Assembly: GCA_963726975.1 (NCBI GenBank)
Contig: CAVSEK010000009.1
Span: forward strand, 1-64,000
Direction: 5' to 3'
Length of the DNA stretch: 64,000 bases
DNA from: CAVSEK01 sp963726975
GTDB taxonomy: Bacteria; Actinomycetota; Actinomycetes; Mycobacteriales; SCTD01
Shown here: positions 28,113-36,163 of the stretch, one piece after another
Position numbering within the stretch: position 1 is the first letter of the stretch
Layout: every line of letters starts with the position of its first letter
Translations under genes and position numbers: made by a program
The notes under the pieces: generated by a model
Told to the model about the DNA's origin: nothing
The model's input: the letters and a program-made list of their open reading frames with translations, nothing else
Database searches by the model: none

Positions 28113-29864
28113 ATGTCCGAGTCCCTCACCGGAGCCCAGTCGCTCGTGCGGTCGCTCGAGAACGTCGGCGCCGAGGTCGTCTTCGGCATCCCCGGCGGCG
28201 CGATCCTGCCGGCCTACGACCCGCTGTTCGACTCCGTACGGCTGCGCCACATCCTCGTGCGCCACGAGCAGGGCGCGGGGCACGCCGCCGAGGGGTACGC
28301 GCAGGCGACCGGACGCGTCGGCGTCTGCATGGCCACCAGCGGTCCCGGCGCGACCAACCTCGTCACGCCGATCGCGGACGCGTACATGGACTCGGTGCCG
28401 ATCGTCGCCGTGACCGGCCAGGTGCCGAGCGCGGCCATCGGGACGGACGCCTTCCAGGAGGCCGACATCGTCGGCATCACGATGCCGATCACCAAGCACA
28501 ACTTCCTCGTGCAGTCGGCGGAGGACATCCCGCGGACCATCGCCGAGGCGTTCCACCTGGCGAGCACCGGTCGGCCCGGCCCGGTGCTCGTCGACATCCC
28601 CAAGGACGTGCTGACCGCGACCGGCGGCGTTCTCCTGGCCGCCGGTGCTGGACCTGCCCGGCTACCACCCCACGACCCGCCCGCACGGCAAGCAGGTGCG
28701 CGAGGCGGCGCGGCTGATCGCCTCCGCCCAGCGGCCGGTGCTCTACGTCGGCGGGGGCGTGCTCAAGGCGCGGGCCGCCGCCGAGCTGCGGGTGCTCGCC
28801 GAGCTCACCGGCATCCCGGTCGTCACGACGCTGATGGCGCGCGGCGCCTTCCCCGACAGCCACCCGCAGCACCTGGGCATGCCCGGCATGCACGGCAGCG
28901 TGGCGGCCGTCACCGCTCTGCAGAAGGCCGACCTGCTCGTCTGCCTGGGTGCCCGCTTCGACGACCGGGTCACCGGCAAGCTGTCGTCCTTCGCCCCCGG
29001 CGCGGCCGTCGTGCACGCCGACATCGACCCGGCCGAGATCGGCAAGAACCGCGTGGCCGACGTGCCGATCGTCGGCGACTGCCGCGAGACGATCGCCGAC
29101 CTCGTGGTCGCGGTGCAGGAGGTGTACGCCGCGGGCACCCGCGCCGACCTCACCGGCTGGTGGCGCTCGCTGGACTCCTGGCGCGAGACCTACCCGCTGG
29201 GCTTCGAGGAGCCGGCCGACGGCTCGCTGGCGCCGCAGCACGTGATCCGCCGGATCGGGCAGATCGCCGGGCCCGGAGACGATCATCGCCAGCGGCGTCG
29301 GCCAGCACCAGATGTGGGCCAGCCAGTTCATCTCCTACGAGCACCCCTACACCTGGCTCAACTCCGGCGGCGCCGGGACCATGGGCTACGCGGTGCCCGC
29401 GGCGATGGGCGCCAAGGTCGGGCGGCCGGAGGCCGACCGTCTGGGCGATCGACGGCGACGGCTGCTTCCAGATGACCAACCAGGAGCTCGTCACCTGCGC
29501 GATCGAGGGCATCCCGATCAAGGTGGCCGTCATCAACAACGGCAACCTCGGCATGGTCCGCCAGTGGCAGACGCTGTTCTACGACGGGCGCTACAGCAAC
29601 ACCGACCTGCAGACGCAAGCGCATCCCCGACTTCGTCAAGCTCGCCGACGCGATGGGCTGCGTCGGCCTGCGCTGCGAGAAGGCCGAGGACGTCGACGCG
29701 ACGATCGAGAAGGCGATGGCCGTGGACGACGCTGCCGGTCGTCGTCGACTTCGTCGTCGGCGCAGGACGCGATGGTGTGGCCGATGGTGCCCGCGGGCAC
29801 GAGCAACGACGAGATCCTCGCCGCGCGCGACACGCGCCCGGTCTGGGGCGAGGACGACGTCTGA
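28113..29864 (+). CDS. ilvB: Acetolactate synthase large subunit (six frameshifts)
   Basis: The ThDP enzyme condensing pyruvate, or pyruvate with 2-ketobutyrate, in the first common step; about 581 residues once corrected. FGIPGGAILPAYD and the ThDP glutamate in RHEQGAGHAAEGYA near residue 50 are present, as are MATSGPGATN, the FAD-binding middle domain and the ThDP motif DGDGCFQMTNQELVT with NNGNLGMVRQWQ. Six single extra G/C bases at about 28629, 29275, 29435, 29616, 29731 and 29762 break the frame. Removing each restores conserved sequence (for example EATVWAIDGDG). ATG after CAGGAG. The stop overlaps the ilvN start (TGATG). Confidence 0.92.
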   Translation: MSESLTGAQSLVRSLENVGAEVVFGIPGGAILPAYDPLFDSVRLRHILVRHEQGAGHAAEGYAQATGRVGVCMATSGPGATNLVTPIADAYMDSVPIVAVTGQVPSAAIGTDAFQEADIVGITMPITKHNFLVQSAEDIPRTIAEAFHLASTGRPGPVLVDIPKDVLTATGGVLLAAGAGPARLPPHDPPARQAGARGGAADRLRPAAGALRRRGRAQGAGRRRAAGARRAHRHPGRHDADGARRLPRQPPAAPGHARHARQRGGRHRSAEGRPARLPGCPLRRPGHRQAVVLRPRRGRRARRHRPGRDRQEPRGRRADRRRLPRDDRRPRGRGAGGVRRGHPRRPHRLVALAGLLARDLPAGLRGAGRRLAGAAARDPPDRADRRARRRSSPAASASTRCGPASSSPTSTPTPGSTPAAPGPWATRCPRRWAPRSGGRRPTVWAIDGDGCFQMTNQELVTCAIEGIPIKVAVINNGNLGMVRQWQTLFYDGRYSNTDLQTQAHPRLRQARRRDGLRRPALREGRGRRRDDREGDGRGRRCRSSSTSSSAQDAMVWPMVPAGTSNDEILAARDTRPVWGEDDV

Positions 29865-30420
29865 TGGCCCTGCAGAGCGCATCGGCGCGAGGCACCCCGC
29901 ACCACCCGGCACACGCTGTCGGTCCTCGTCGAGGACAAGCCCGGCGTGCTCGCCCGCGTGGCGGCGCTGTTCAGCCGCCGCGGCTTCAACATCGAGTCGC
30001 TGGCGGTCGGCCCGACCGAGCAGCCGTCGGTCAGCCGGATGACGATCGTCGTGCTCGGTCGAGGGGCTGCCGCTGGAGCAGGTCACCAAGCAGCTCAACA
30101 AGCTCATCAACGTGCTGAAGATCGTCGAGCTCGACCCGGACGCCAGCGTGCAGCGCGAGCTGCTGCTCGTGAAGGTCAAGGCCGACCTGACCACCCGCAG
30201 CCACGTGCTCGAGACCGTGCAGCTGTTCCGCGCGAAGGTCGTCGACGTCGCCTCCGACGCCGTCACCGTCGAGGCGACCGGCACCCGCGACAAGCTCGCG
30301 GCCCTCGTGCGCGTGCTCGAGCCGTTCGGCATCCGCGAGATCGTCCAGAGCGGGATGGTCGCGCTCGGCCGCGGCCCCCGCTCGATGACCGGCAGCGAGC
30401 GCCTGCGCTCGGCCGGCTAG
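29864..30420 (+). CDS. ilvN: Acetolactate synthase small subunit (two frameshifts)
   Basis: Regulatory subunit with an N-terminal ACT domain that senses valine; about 184 residues after correction. HTLSVLVEDKPGVLARVAALF, SRRGFNIESLAVG and the second domain LVKVKADLTTR...VVDV are diagnostic. The initiating frame from the ATG at 29864 needs one base removed near 29879 to reach HTLSVLVED, and another at 30054 to join MTIVV to SVEGLPLEQVTKQL. The start overlaps the ilvB stop. Followed by ilvC after 50 bp. Confidence 0.9.
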
Positions 30421-30470
30421 TCCCCGACCCGTCCCGCACGCCCCACCCCCGACCGAAGGAGCCGCTCCCC

Positions 30471-31472
30471 GTGGCCGAGATCTACTACGACGACGACGCC
30501 GACCTGTCCCTCATCACCGCGCGCAAGGTCGCGGTGCTCGGCTACGGCAGCCAGGGCCACGCCCACGCGCTGTCGCTGCGCGACTCCGGCGTCGACGTCC
30601 GGGTCGGGCTGCCCGAGGGCTCGGCGAGCCGGGCCAAGGCCGAGCAGCAGGGCCTGCGCGTCGTGACCCCGGCCGAGGCCGCCGCCGAGGCCGACGTGGT
30701 CATGATCCTCGCGCCGGACACCGTGCAGCGCCGCCTCTACGAGCAGGACGTCGCCCCGCACCTGCAGGACGGCGACGCCCTGTTCTTCGGCCACGGCCTC
30801 AACATCCGCTTCGGCCTCATCACCCCGCCTGCCGGCGTCGACGTCGCGATGGTGGCGCCCAAGGGCCCGGGGCACCTCGTGCGCCGGCAGTTCGTCGACG
30901 GTCGCGGCGTGCCGTGCCTCGTCGCCGTCGAGCAGGACGCGTCCGGGTCGGCCCTGCCGCTGGCCCTGGCGTACGCGAAGGGCATCGGCGGCACGCGCGC
31001 CGGCGTGCTGCGCACGACCTTCACCGAGGAGACCGAGACCGACCTGTTCGGCGAGCAGGCCGTGCTGTGCGGCGGCGCGAGCGCCCTGGTGCAGGCCGGC
31101 TTCGAGGTGCTCACCGAGGCCGGCTACCAGCCCGAGGTCGCCTACTTCGAGTGCCTGCACGAGCTCAAGCTCATCGTCGACCTCATGTACGAGGGCGGGC
31201 TGTCCAAGATGCGCTGGTCCATCTCGGACACGGCCGAGTTCGGCGACTACGTCACCGGCCCGCGCATCGTCACGCCCGCTGTCAAGGACGCGATGAAGCA
31301 GGTCCTCGCCGAGATCCAGGACGGCACGTTCACCAGGGCGCTCATCGACGACGACGACGCCGGGCGCCCGCGCATGGACGCCTTCCGCAAGGAGCAGGCC
31401 GAGCACCCGATCGAGGTCGTCGGTGCGCAGCTGCGGCCGATGATGGCCTGGATCGACGACGCGGGGGAGTAG
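30471..31472 (+). CDS. ilvC: Ketol-acid reductoisomerase
   Basis: A 333-residue class I enzyme. The NADPH-binding GYGSQGHAHA near residue 25 is followed by RVGLPEGSASR, whose Arg/Ser residues match NADPH preference. The catalytic and Mg ligands are in the C-terminal knot: DLFGEQAVLCGG, FECLHELKLIVDL and MRWSISDTAEFGDY. GTG after GAAGGAG. The frame is intact. A strong bidirectional hairpin follows, ending the ilvBNC unit. Confidence 0.98.
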   Translation: MAEIYYDDDADLSLITARKVAVLGYGSQGHAHALSLRDSGVDVRVGLPEGSASRAKAEQQGLRVVTPAEAAAEADVVMILAPDTVQRRLYEQDVAPHLQDGDALFFGHGLNIRFGLITPPAGVDVAMVAPKGPGHLVRRQFVDGRGVPCLVAVEQDASGSALPLALAYAKGIGGTRAGVLRTTFTEETETDLFGEQAVLCGGASALVQAGFEVLTEAGYQPEVAYFECLHELKLIVDLMYEGGLSKMRWSISDTAEFGDYVTGPRIVTPAVKDAMKQVLAEIQDGTFTRALIDDDDAGRPRMDAFRKEQAEHPIEVVGAQLRPMMAWIDDAGE

Positions 31473-31489
31473 CCCTCCCGGCACACGCA

Positions 31490-31526
31490 CCGCGGCCCCG
31501 CTCCTGCACGAGGAGCGGGGCCGCGG
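31490..31526. terminator. Perfect 16-bp hairpin between ilvC and the metalloprotease gene
   Basis: CCGCGGCCCCGCTCCT (31490-31505) and AGGAGCGGGGCCGCGG (31511-31526) pair without mismatch around a GCACG loop. It sits between convergent genes and can terminate both. No T-tract. Confidence 0.85.
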
Positions 31527-31537
31527 CGCGGGCGGGG

Positions 31538-33391
31538 TCAGACCTGCGACCAGCCCGACCAGCGGCCGCCCGTCCAGCTGTTGGTGTAGAGCTCGCTGTC
31601 GGTGCCCGTGGCGTACGCGTCGGCCCGGCTGCTGCCGGGCGCCCAGGCGACGCTCGGCGACCCGGCGACCACGCCCCCGAGCCCGGCCCAGTCCGTGGTG
31701 GGCGTGCGGGCGTACGGCAGGGAGTCGGTGCCGCGCACGACGGCGACCAGGGTGCCGCCGGGGGCCGCGATCGCCGGGGTGCCCTCCACCTGGCCGCCGA
31801 ACGGCGCGAACGGCTGCCAGGTGCCGGTGAAGCTCTTGCGGTAGGACGCGCGGTCGGTGCCCTGCACGACGACCTCCAGCCGGCCGGTGGCCGGTGACGT
31901 GACGGCGGGCGCGGTGTCCAGGCGCAGCAGGCCGCCGAGGCTCTCCCAGCCGGTGTAGCTGCCGGGGGACGAGGACCAGCGGTGGTACATGACGGCGTCG
32001 CTGCCGCGCACGAACACGTGCACCTCGTCGTCCTTGAAGAGCGACACGCCCGGTGCACCGCCGAGGACGCCGCCGAGCGGCACCCAGTCGGTGAACGAGC
32101 CGCCGGACGGGCGGCGCTTGACGTAGAGCTGGTTGTCGGTGCCGCGGACGTAGACCTCGAGCGCGCCGCTGGGGCGCCGCACGACCGCGGGCGCTCCGAG
32201 GACCTGGCCGCCGAGCAGCTCCGGCTGCGACAGGCCCGCCGAGGTCAGCGTGCGCAGGTCGACGGAGCCGTCGGCGCGCCGCTCGGCGACCTCCACCGTG
32301 CCGGACGAGCTCGACCAGGTGCCCCGCTCCGCCTGCTCCTGCACCACCGACCAGCCCATGTCGGCGAAGAGGCCGCGGGTGATGGCGCCGGGGTCGCGGA
32401 CGACCTCCTGGGCGGTGAGGACCGGCGTCATCAGCGACTCGGCGGTGCCGCGGGGGTAGGTCGACTCGTCGAGGTGCGCGTAGCTGCTGCCGGGCTGCCA
32501 GCCGGCGGGCGCGTAGAGCTTCGGGCGCACGCCGGCGTTGCGCCGGGCCGCGCGGGCGCCGGACCACGTGACGGAGGCGCTCTGCAGCTGCGCCCCGAGC
32601 TGCAGCGACCCGTTCGGCTGGTCGATGAGGCGGGTGCCCGCCGGGCCGAGCGTGTAGAGGTCGTAGACGTCCGGCGGGTCCTCGTAGGAGCCGCGCCCGG
32701 CGGTGTCGACGTCCATCGAGCCGATGAACCCGAGGCCGTGGCCGAGCTCGTGGAGCACGACCGTGGTGAAGTCGACCTGGCCCGGTCCGGGCCGTCCGTC
32801 GGTGCCGTAGTAGAGCCCGCCCGCCGCGCTGTTGAACTCGCTGTCGATGTCGGCCACGGCGGGTCCGCTGGGGGGCTGGACGTCCCGGCCCGCGAGGGCG
32901 TCGGCCAGCGGCGACGGGTAGTAGGTCCGGCCGTCGCCGATCCCGGCCCCGGCGTAGAAGTTGCCCGGGCCGGTCTGCCCCAGCAGCGTCGGGTCGCCGA
33001 GGTCGCGCATCGACGCGGTGACGGTGATGGGCACGGGTGAGCGGACGATGCCCGCCCAGAGGTCGACGGCCTTCTGGAAGGCCGCCTTCGCCTGCGGGGT
33101 GAAGCCGGTGTAGGTGACCTGCCAGCGCGACACGGCCGGACCCGGTACGCCGGGCACGACGGTCAGCGACGAGGTCGTCGCGCGCGGGGCGGACGCCGGG
33201 CCGCCCGGGGCGGCGTCGCCGCGGTGCAGGACGGCGTGCTGGGCCGGCAGGACCCGGACGACGGCGGGGGCAGCAGTGGGGGCAGCAGCGGCGGGGGCGG
33301 CCGTCAGCACGGCCGGGACGAGCGGGACGACGACGGCTCCCGCGACGAGCAGGGCGGCGGCGCCGCGGCGGGGGACGGACGGGTGGCGCAT
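31538..33391 (-). CDS. Secreted zinc metalloprotease with C-terminal beta-propeller
   Basis: A 617-residue secreted protein. The signal peptide is residues 1-38 (Arg start, long hydrophobic stretch, AAPAAAAP cleavage region). The metzincin-like zinc site is HELGHGLGFIGSMD. Two histidines and the Glu are clear, but the third ligand position is not a histidine, so an Asp or another residue may bind zinc. The last 230 residues contain about five repeats of the pattern VRGTD..LY....W..LGG, a PLL-like propeller probably used for glycan or surface binding. ATG at 33391 after GAGGAG. Unrelated to the flanking biosynthetic genes. Confidence 0.82.
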   Translation of the reverse strand: MRHPSVPRRGAAALLVAGAVVVPLVPAVLTAAPAAAAPTAAPAVVRVLPAQHAVLHRGDAAPGGPASAPRATTSSLTVVPGVPGPAVSRWQVTYTGFTPQAKAAFQKAVDLWAGIVRSPVPITVTASMRDLGDPTLLGQTGPGNFYAGAGIGDGRTYYPSPLADALAGRDVQPPSGPAVADIDSEFNSAAGGLYYGTDGRPGPGQVDFTTVVLHELGHGLGFIGSMDVDTAGRGSYEDPPDVYDLYTLGPAGTRLIDQPNGSLQLGAQLQSASVTWSGARAARRNAGVRPKLYAPAGWQPGSSYAHLDESTYPRGTAESLMTPVLTAQEVVRDPGAITRGLFADMGWSVVQEQAERGTWSSSSGTVEVAERRADGSVDLRTLTSAGLSQPELLGGQVLGAPAVVRRPSGALEVYVRGTDNQLYVKRRPSGGSFTDWVPLGGVLGGAPGVSLFKDDEVHVFVRGSDAVMYHRWSSSPGSYTGWESLGGLLRLDTAPAVTSPATGRLEVVVQGTDRASYRKSFTGTWQPFAPFGGQVEGTPAIAAPGGTLVAVVRGTDSLPYARTPTTDWAGLGGVVAGSPSVAWAPGSSRADAYATGTDSELYTNSWTGGRWSGWSQV

Positions 33392-33488
33392 GGGGCTCCT
33401 CGGGAGGGGTGCGCCCGGACGGCGCAGCCCCACTGTGCCTGTCGGCAGCGCCCCCGTACGGCTGAACCGCCCACAGGGGCGCACTCGG

Positions 33489-33494
33489 TACGCT
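33489..33494 (+). promoter_or_regulatory. -10 box of serA
   Basis: TACGCT, 68 bases before the serA GTG, in the divergent gap with the metalloprotease gene. A short leader with GAGGAG before the start follows. Confidence 0.45.
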
Positions 33495-33562
33495 CCGGCG
33501 GTCCCGGGGGTCGACCACCGCGCGCGCCGCCTCCCGCGCCACCGCCCCGCCCGAGGAGCCCC

Positions 33563-35152
33563 GTGCCGCTGCCCGTCGTCCTGCTCGCCGAGGAGCTGGC
33601 CCCCGTCGTCGTCGAGGCGCTCGGAGAGCAGGTCGAGGTGCGCCGCGTCGACGGCACGGACCGGCCCGCCCTGCTGGCCGCGCTGGCCGACGCCGCCGCG
33701 CTCGTCGTCCGCAGCGCCACGCGCGTCGACGCGGAGGTGCTCGCGGCCGCGCCCCGGTTGCAGGTGGTGGCCCGCGCCGGCATCGGCCTGGACAACGTCG
33801 ACGTGCCCGCCGCGACCGCCCGCGGCGTCCTCGTCGTCAACGCGCCGCTCAGCAACGTGGTCAGCGCCGCCGAGCAGGCCGTCGCGCTGCTGCTCGCCTG
33901 CGCCCGGCACACCGCGGCCGCCGACGCCGCCCTGCGCGCCGGGCGGTGGGAGCGGTCGCGCTGGACCGGTGTCGAGGTGGCCGGCAAGACCGTCGGCGTG
34001 CTCGGGCTGGGTCGCATCGGCGTGCTGGTGGCGCAGCGCATGGCGGCCTTCGACACCCGGCTGCTCGCCTACGACCCGTACGTCGGCGCCGCCCGCGCCG
34101 CCCAGCTCGGCGTGCGGCTGGTGCCGCTGGAGGAGCTGCTGCGCGAGAGCGACTTCATCACCGTCCACCTGCCCAGGACCCCGGAGACGGTCGGCCTGAT
34201 CGGTGAGCAGCAGCTGGCGCTGTGCAAGCCGACGGTGCGCATCGTCAACGCCGCGCGCGGGGGCCTGGTCGACGAGGCCGCGCTGGCCCGCGCGCTGCGG
34301 GAGGGGCGCGTGGCGGGCGCCGGCCTCGACGTCTTCGAGACCGAGCCGACGACGTCGTCGCCGCTGTTCGACCTGCCCGGGGTGGTCGTCACGCCGCACC
34401 TGGGGGCCTCGACCGTCGAGGCGCAGGACAAGGCCGGCGTGTCGGTCGCGCGGTCCGTGCGGCTGGCCCTCGAGGGCGAGTTCGTGCCGGACGCGGTCAA
34501 CGTGCAGGCCGGCGGGCCGGTGGTCGAGGAGGTGCGGCCGGTCCTGCCGCTCGTCGAGCGGCTGGGCCGGGTCTTCACCGCGCTCGCCGGTGGGGCCGCC
34601 GCGTCGCTGGAGGTGCAGGTGCTCGGCGAGCTCGCGGAGCACGACGTCCAGGTGCTGCAGCTCGCCGCCCTCAAGGGCGTCTTCGCCGACGTGGTCGAGG
34701 AGCAGGTCACCTTCGTCAACGCCCCGGGGCTCGCCCGGGACCGCGGGGTGCAGGTCGCGCTGACCGTCACCCCGCAGGCGCGCGACCACCGCAGCGAGGT
34801 GCGCCTCGTCGGCGTCCTCGAGGACGGGCGGACGCTCGCCGTCGCCGGCACCCTCACGGGCACGCGCGAGGTCGAGAAGCTCACCGAGGTCGACGGCTCC
34901 GACCTCGACGTCGTGCTCGGCGACCACCTGCTCGTGCTGCGCTACGCCGACGGCCCCGGCGTCGTGGGCACCATCGGCGCGGCGCTCGGGCAGGCCGGGA
35001 TCAACATCGCGAGCGCCCAGGTGAGCCGGTCGAGCGAGGGTGGGGACGCGCTCATGGTGCTCGGCGTCGACAGCGCCGTCCCCGCGGACCTGCTCGCCCG
35101 GACGGCCTCGGCGATCGGCGCCGCCGACGCGCGCTCCGTCGACCTGACCTGA
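33563..35152 (+). CDS. serA: D-3-phosphoglycerate dehydrogenase
   Basis: A 529-residue type I enzyme oxidising 3-phosphoglycerate, the first step of serine synthesis. The substrate domain contains VVRSATRVDAEVL and RAGIGLDNVDV. The NAD motif is GLGRIG near residue 150. The catalytic Arg, Glu and His are in NAARGGLVDE, ETEP and TPHLGAST. An intervening domain (ASB) and a C-terminal ACT domain (YADGPGVVGTIGAALG) suggest serine feedback control. GTG after GAGGAG. Frame intact. Confidence 0.97.
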   Translation: MPLPVVLLAEELAPVVVEALGEQVEVRRVDGTDRPALLAALADAAALVVRSATRVDAEVLAAAPRLQVVARAGIGLDNVDVPAATARGVLVVNAPLSNVVSAAEQAVALLLACARHTAAADAALRAGRWERSRWTGVEVAGKTVGVLGLGRIGVLVAQRMAAFDTRLLAYDPYVGAARAAQLGVRLVPLEELLRESDFITVHLPRTPETVGLIGEQQLALCKPTVRIVNAARGGLVDEAALARALREGRVAGAGLDVFETEPTTSSPLFDLPGVVVTPHLGASTVEAQDKAGVSVARSVRLALEGEFVPDAVNVQAGGPVVEEVRPVLPLVERLGRVFTALAGGAAASLEVQVLGELAEHDVQVLQLAALKGVFADVVEEQVTFVNAPGLARDRGVQVALTVTPQARDHRSEVRLVGVLEDGRTLAVAGTLTGTREVEKLTEVDGSDLDVVLGDHLLVLRYADGPGVVGTIGAALGQAGINIASAQVSRSSEGGDALMVLGVDSAVPADLLARTASAIGAADARSVDLT

Positions 35153-35177
35153 CCCACCCACCGCAGGAGGAGGACCC

Positions 35178-36023
35178 GTGCCCGGCTTCGCGTCGTACGA
35201 CGGCACCCGGCTCGCCGTGACCGAGGTGGGCAGCGGCCCGCCGCTGCTGTGCCTGCCCGGCGGGCCCGGCCGCGCGGCCGCCTACCTCGAGGACCTCGCG
35301 GGGCTGTCGCAGAGCCGCACGCTCCTGCTGCTCGACGCGCGCGCCACGGGGCGCTCGGAGGTGCCGGCGGACCCCGCGACGCTGCGCTTCGACCGGCTCG
35401 CCGACGACGTCGAGGCGCTGCGCGAGCACCGCGGCCTCGACCGGCTCGACGTGCTCGGCCACAGCGCCGGCTGCCTCGTCGCGCAGGTCTGGGCCGCGCG
35501 CCACCCCGAGCGCGTCGGCCGCCTGGTGCTCGTGACCCCGAGCGACCGGCTGCAGGGCGGCCGCCGCGAGGACGTCGCGCAGGTGCGGGCCGCCCGCGCC
35601 GGCGAGCCCTGGTACGCCGACGCCGCCGAGGCGCAGGCGGCGCTCGCCGACGCGCCGCCCGCGCAGGCGCAGGCGCTCGTGCGCGCGACCCGACCGTTCT
35701 TCTACGGCCGGTGGGACGAGCGCACGCAGGCCCACGCGGCGACGGCCGACCGGCAGAGCAACCGGCGGGCCGAGCTCGGCTTCTCCGCGGGGGCGGAGGA
35801 CCTCGACCCGGCGCCGCTGCTGGCCGGTCTCTCGGCCGTCGCGGCCCCCGTCCTCGTCGTCGGCGGGGAGCGGGACGCGCTCACCGGCGTGGCCTCCGTG
35901 GGCCGGGTGGCCGCGTCGTTCCCGCACGCCGCGCAGGTCGTGCTGCCGCGGGCGGGGCACTTCCCGTGGGTCGACGAGCCCGAGGCGTTCCGCGCCGCCG
36001 TCGAGCCCTTCCTGGCCGGTTGA
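35178..36023 (+). CDS. Alpha/beta hydrolase (proline iminopeptidase-like)
   Basis: A 281-residue alpha/beta hydrolase. LCLPGGPGRAA is the HGGPG-like oxyanion motif of prolyl aminopeptidases, with the His replaced by Pro. The nucleophile elbow is GHSAGCL near residue 96, an Asp lies in GGERDALTG and the catalytic His in RAGHFPWVDEP. The substrate is not established. GTG after GGAGGAGG, 25 bp behind serA, so probably co-transcribed. Confidence 0.82.
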   Translation: MPGFASYDGTRLAVTEVGSGPPLLCLPGGPGRAAAYLEDLAGLSQSRTLLLLDARATGRSEVPADPATLRFDRLADDVEALREHRGLDRLDVLGHSAGCLVAQVWAARHPERVGRLVLVTPSDRLQGGRREDVAQVRAARAGEPWYADAAEAQAALADAPPAQAQALVRATRPFFYGRWDERTQAHAATADRQSNRRAELGFSAGAEDLDPAPLLAGLSAVAAPVLVVGGERDALTGVASVGRVAASFPHAAQVVLPRAGHFPWVDEPEAFRAAVEPFLAG

Positions 36024-36045
36024 CGACCGTCGAGCCGACCCGGCG

Positions 36046-36051
36046 TACGCT
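36046..36051 (+). promoter_or_regulatory. -10 box of the leuA leader transcript
   Basis: TACGCT ends 6 bases before the ATG of the leader ORF at 36058. TTGACG at 36020-36025 is a possible -35, at a longer than usual 20-base spacing. Confidence 0.6.
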
Positions 36052-36057
36052 GCCCGC

Positions 36058-36102
36058 ATGACGCGCCGGCTGCTTCGCCGCCGCGGCGGGGCTCCTTCCT
36101 AG
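36058..36102 (+). CDS. leuA leader peptide (14 residues)
   Basis: ATG ACG CGC CGG CTG CTT CGC... TAG encodes M-T-R-R-L-L-R-R-R-G-G-A-P-S. It has two adjacent leucine codons, one of them the rare CTT, starts at the predicted transcription start, and overlaps the left arm of a strong hairpin. This fits a leucine-sensing leader for the adjacent 2-isopropylmalate synthase gene. Direct proof is lacking and the Leu content is modest. Confidence 0.65.
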   Translation: MTRRLLRRRGGAPS

Positions 36103-36120
36103 GCCGGCTCCCCGCCGCGG
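36081..36120 (+). promoter_or_regulatory. leuA leader hairpin (candidate attenuator)
   Basis: CCGCGGCGGGG (36081-36091) and CCCCGCCGCGG (36110-36120) pair perfectly over 11 bp. The left arm lies inside the leader ORF, six bases after the Leu codons, and the leader stop is in the loop, so ribosome position would control folding. There is no T-tract, so termination may be rho-dependent or the effect may be on translation. Confidence 0.65.
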
Positions 36121-36163
36121 GACCTCGTGCTGGCCGCACCCGCCCGTCCCCCCGGAGAGCCCG

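Noticed and set aside
28629..30054. Programmed ribosomal frameshifting as an explanation of the ilvB/ilvN shifts
   Set aside because: Eight sites in two genes with no slippery sequence or common stimulator, in orthologues that are normally continuous; no known programmed system works this way.
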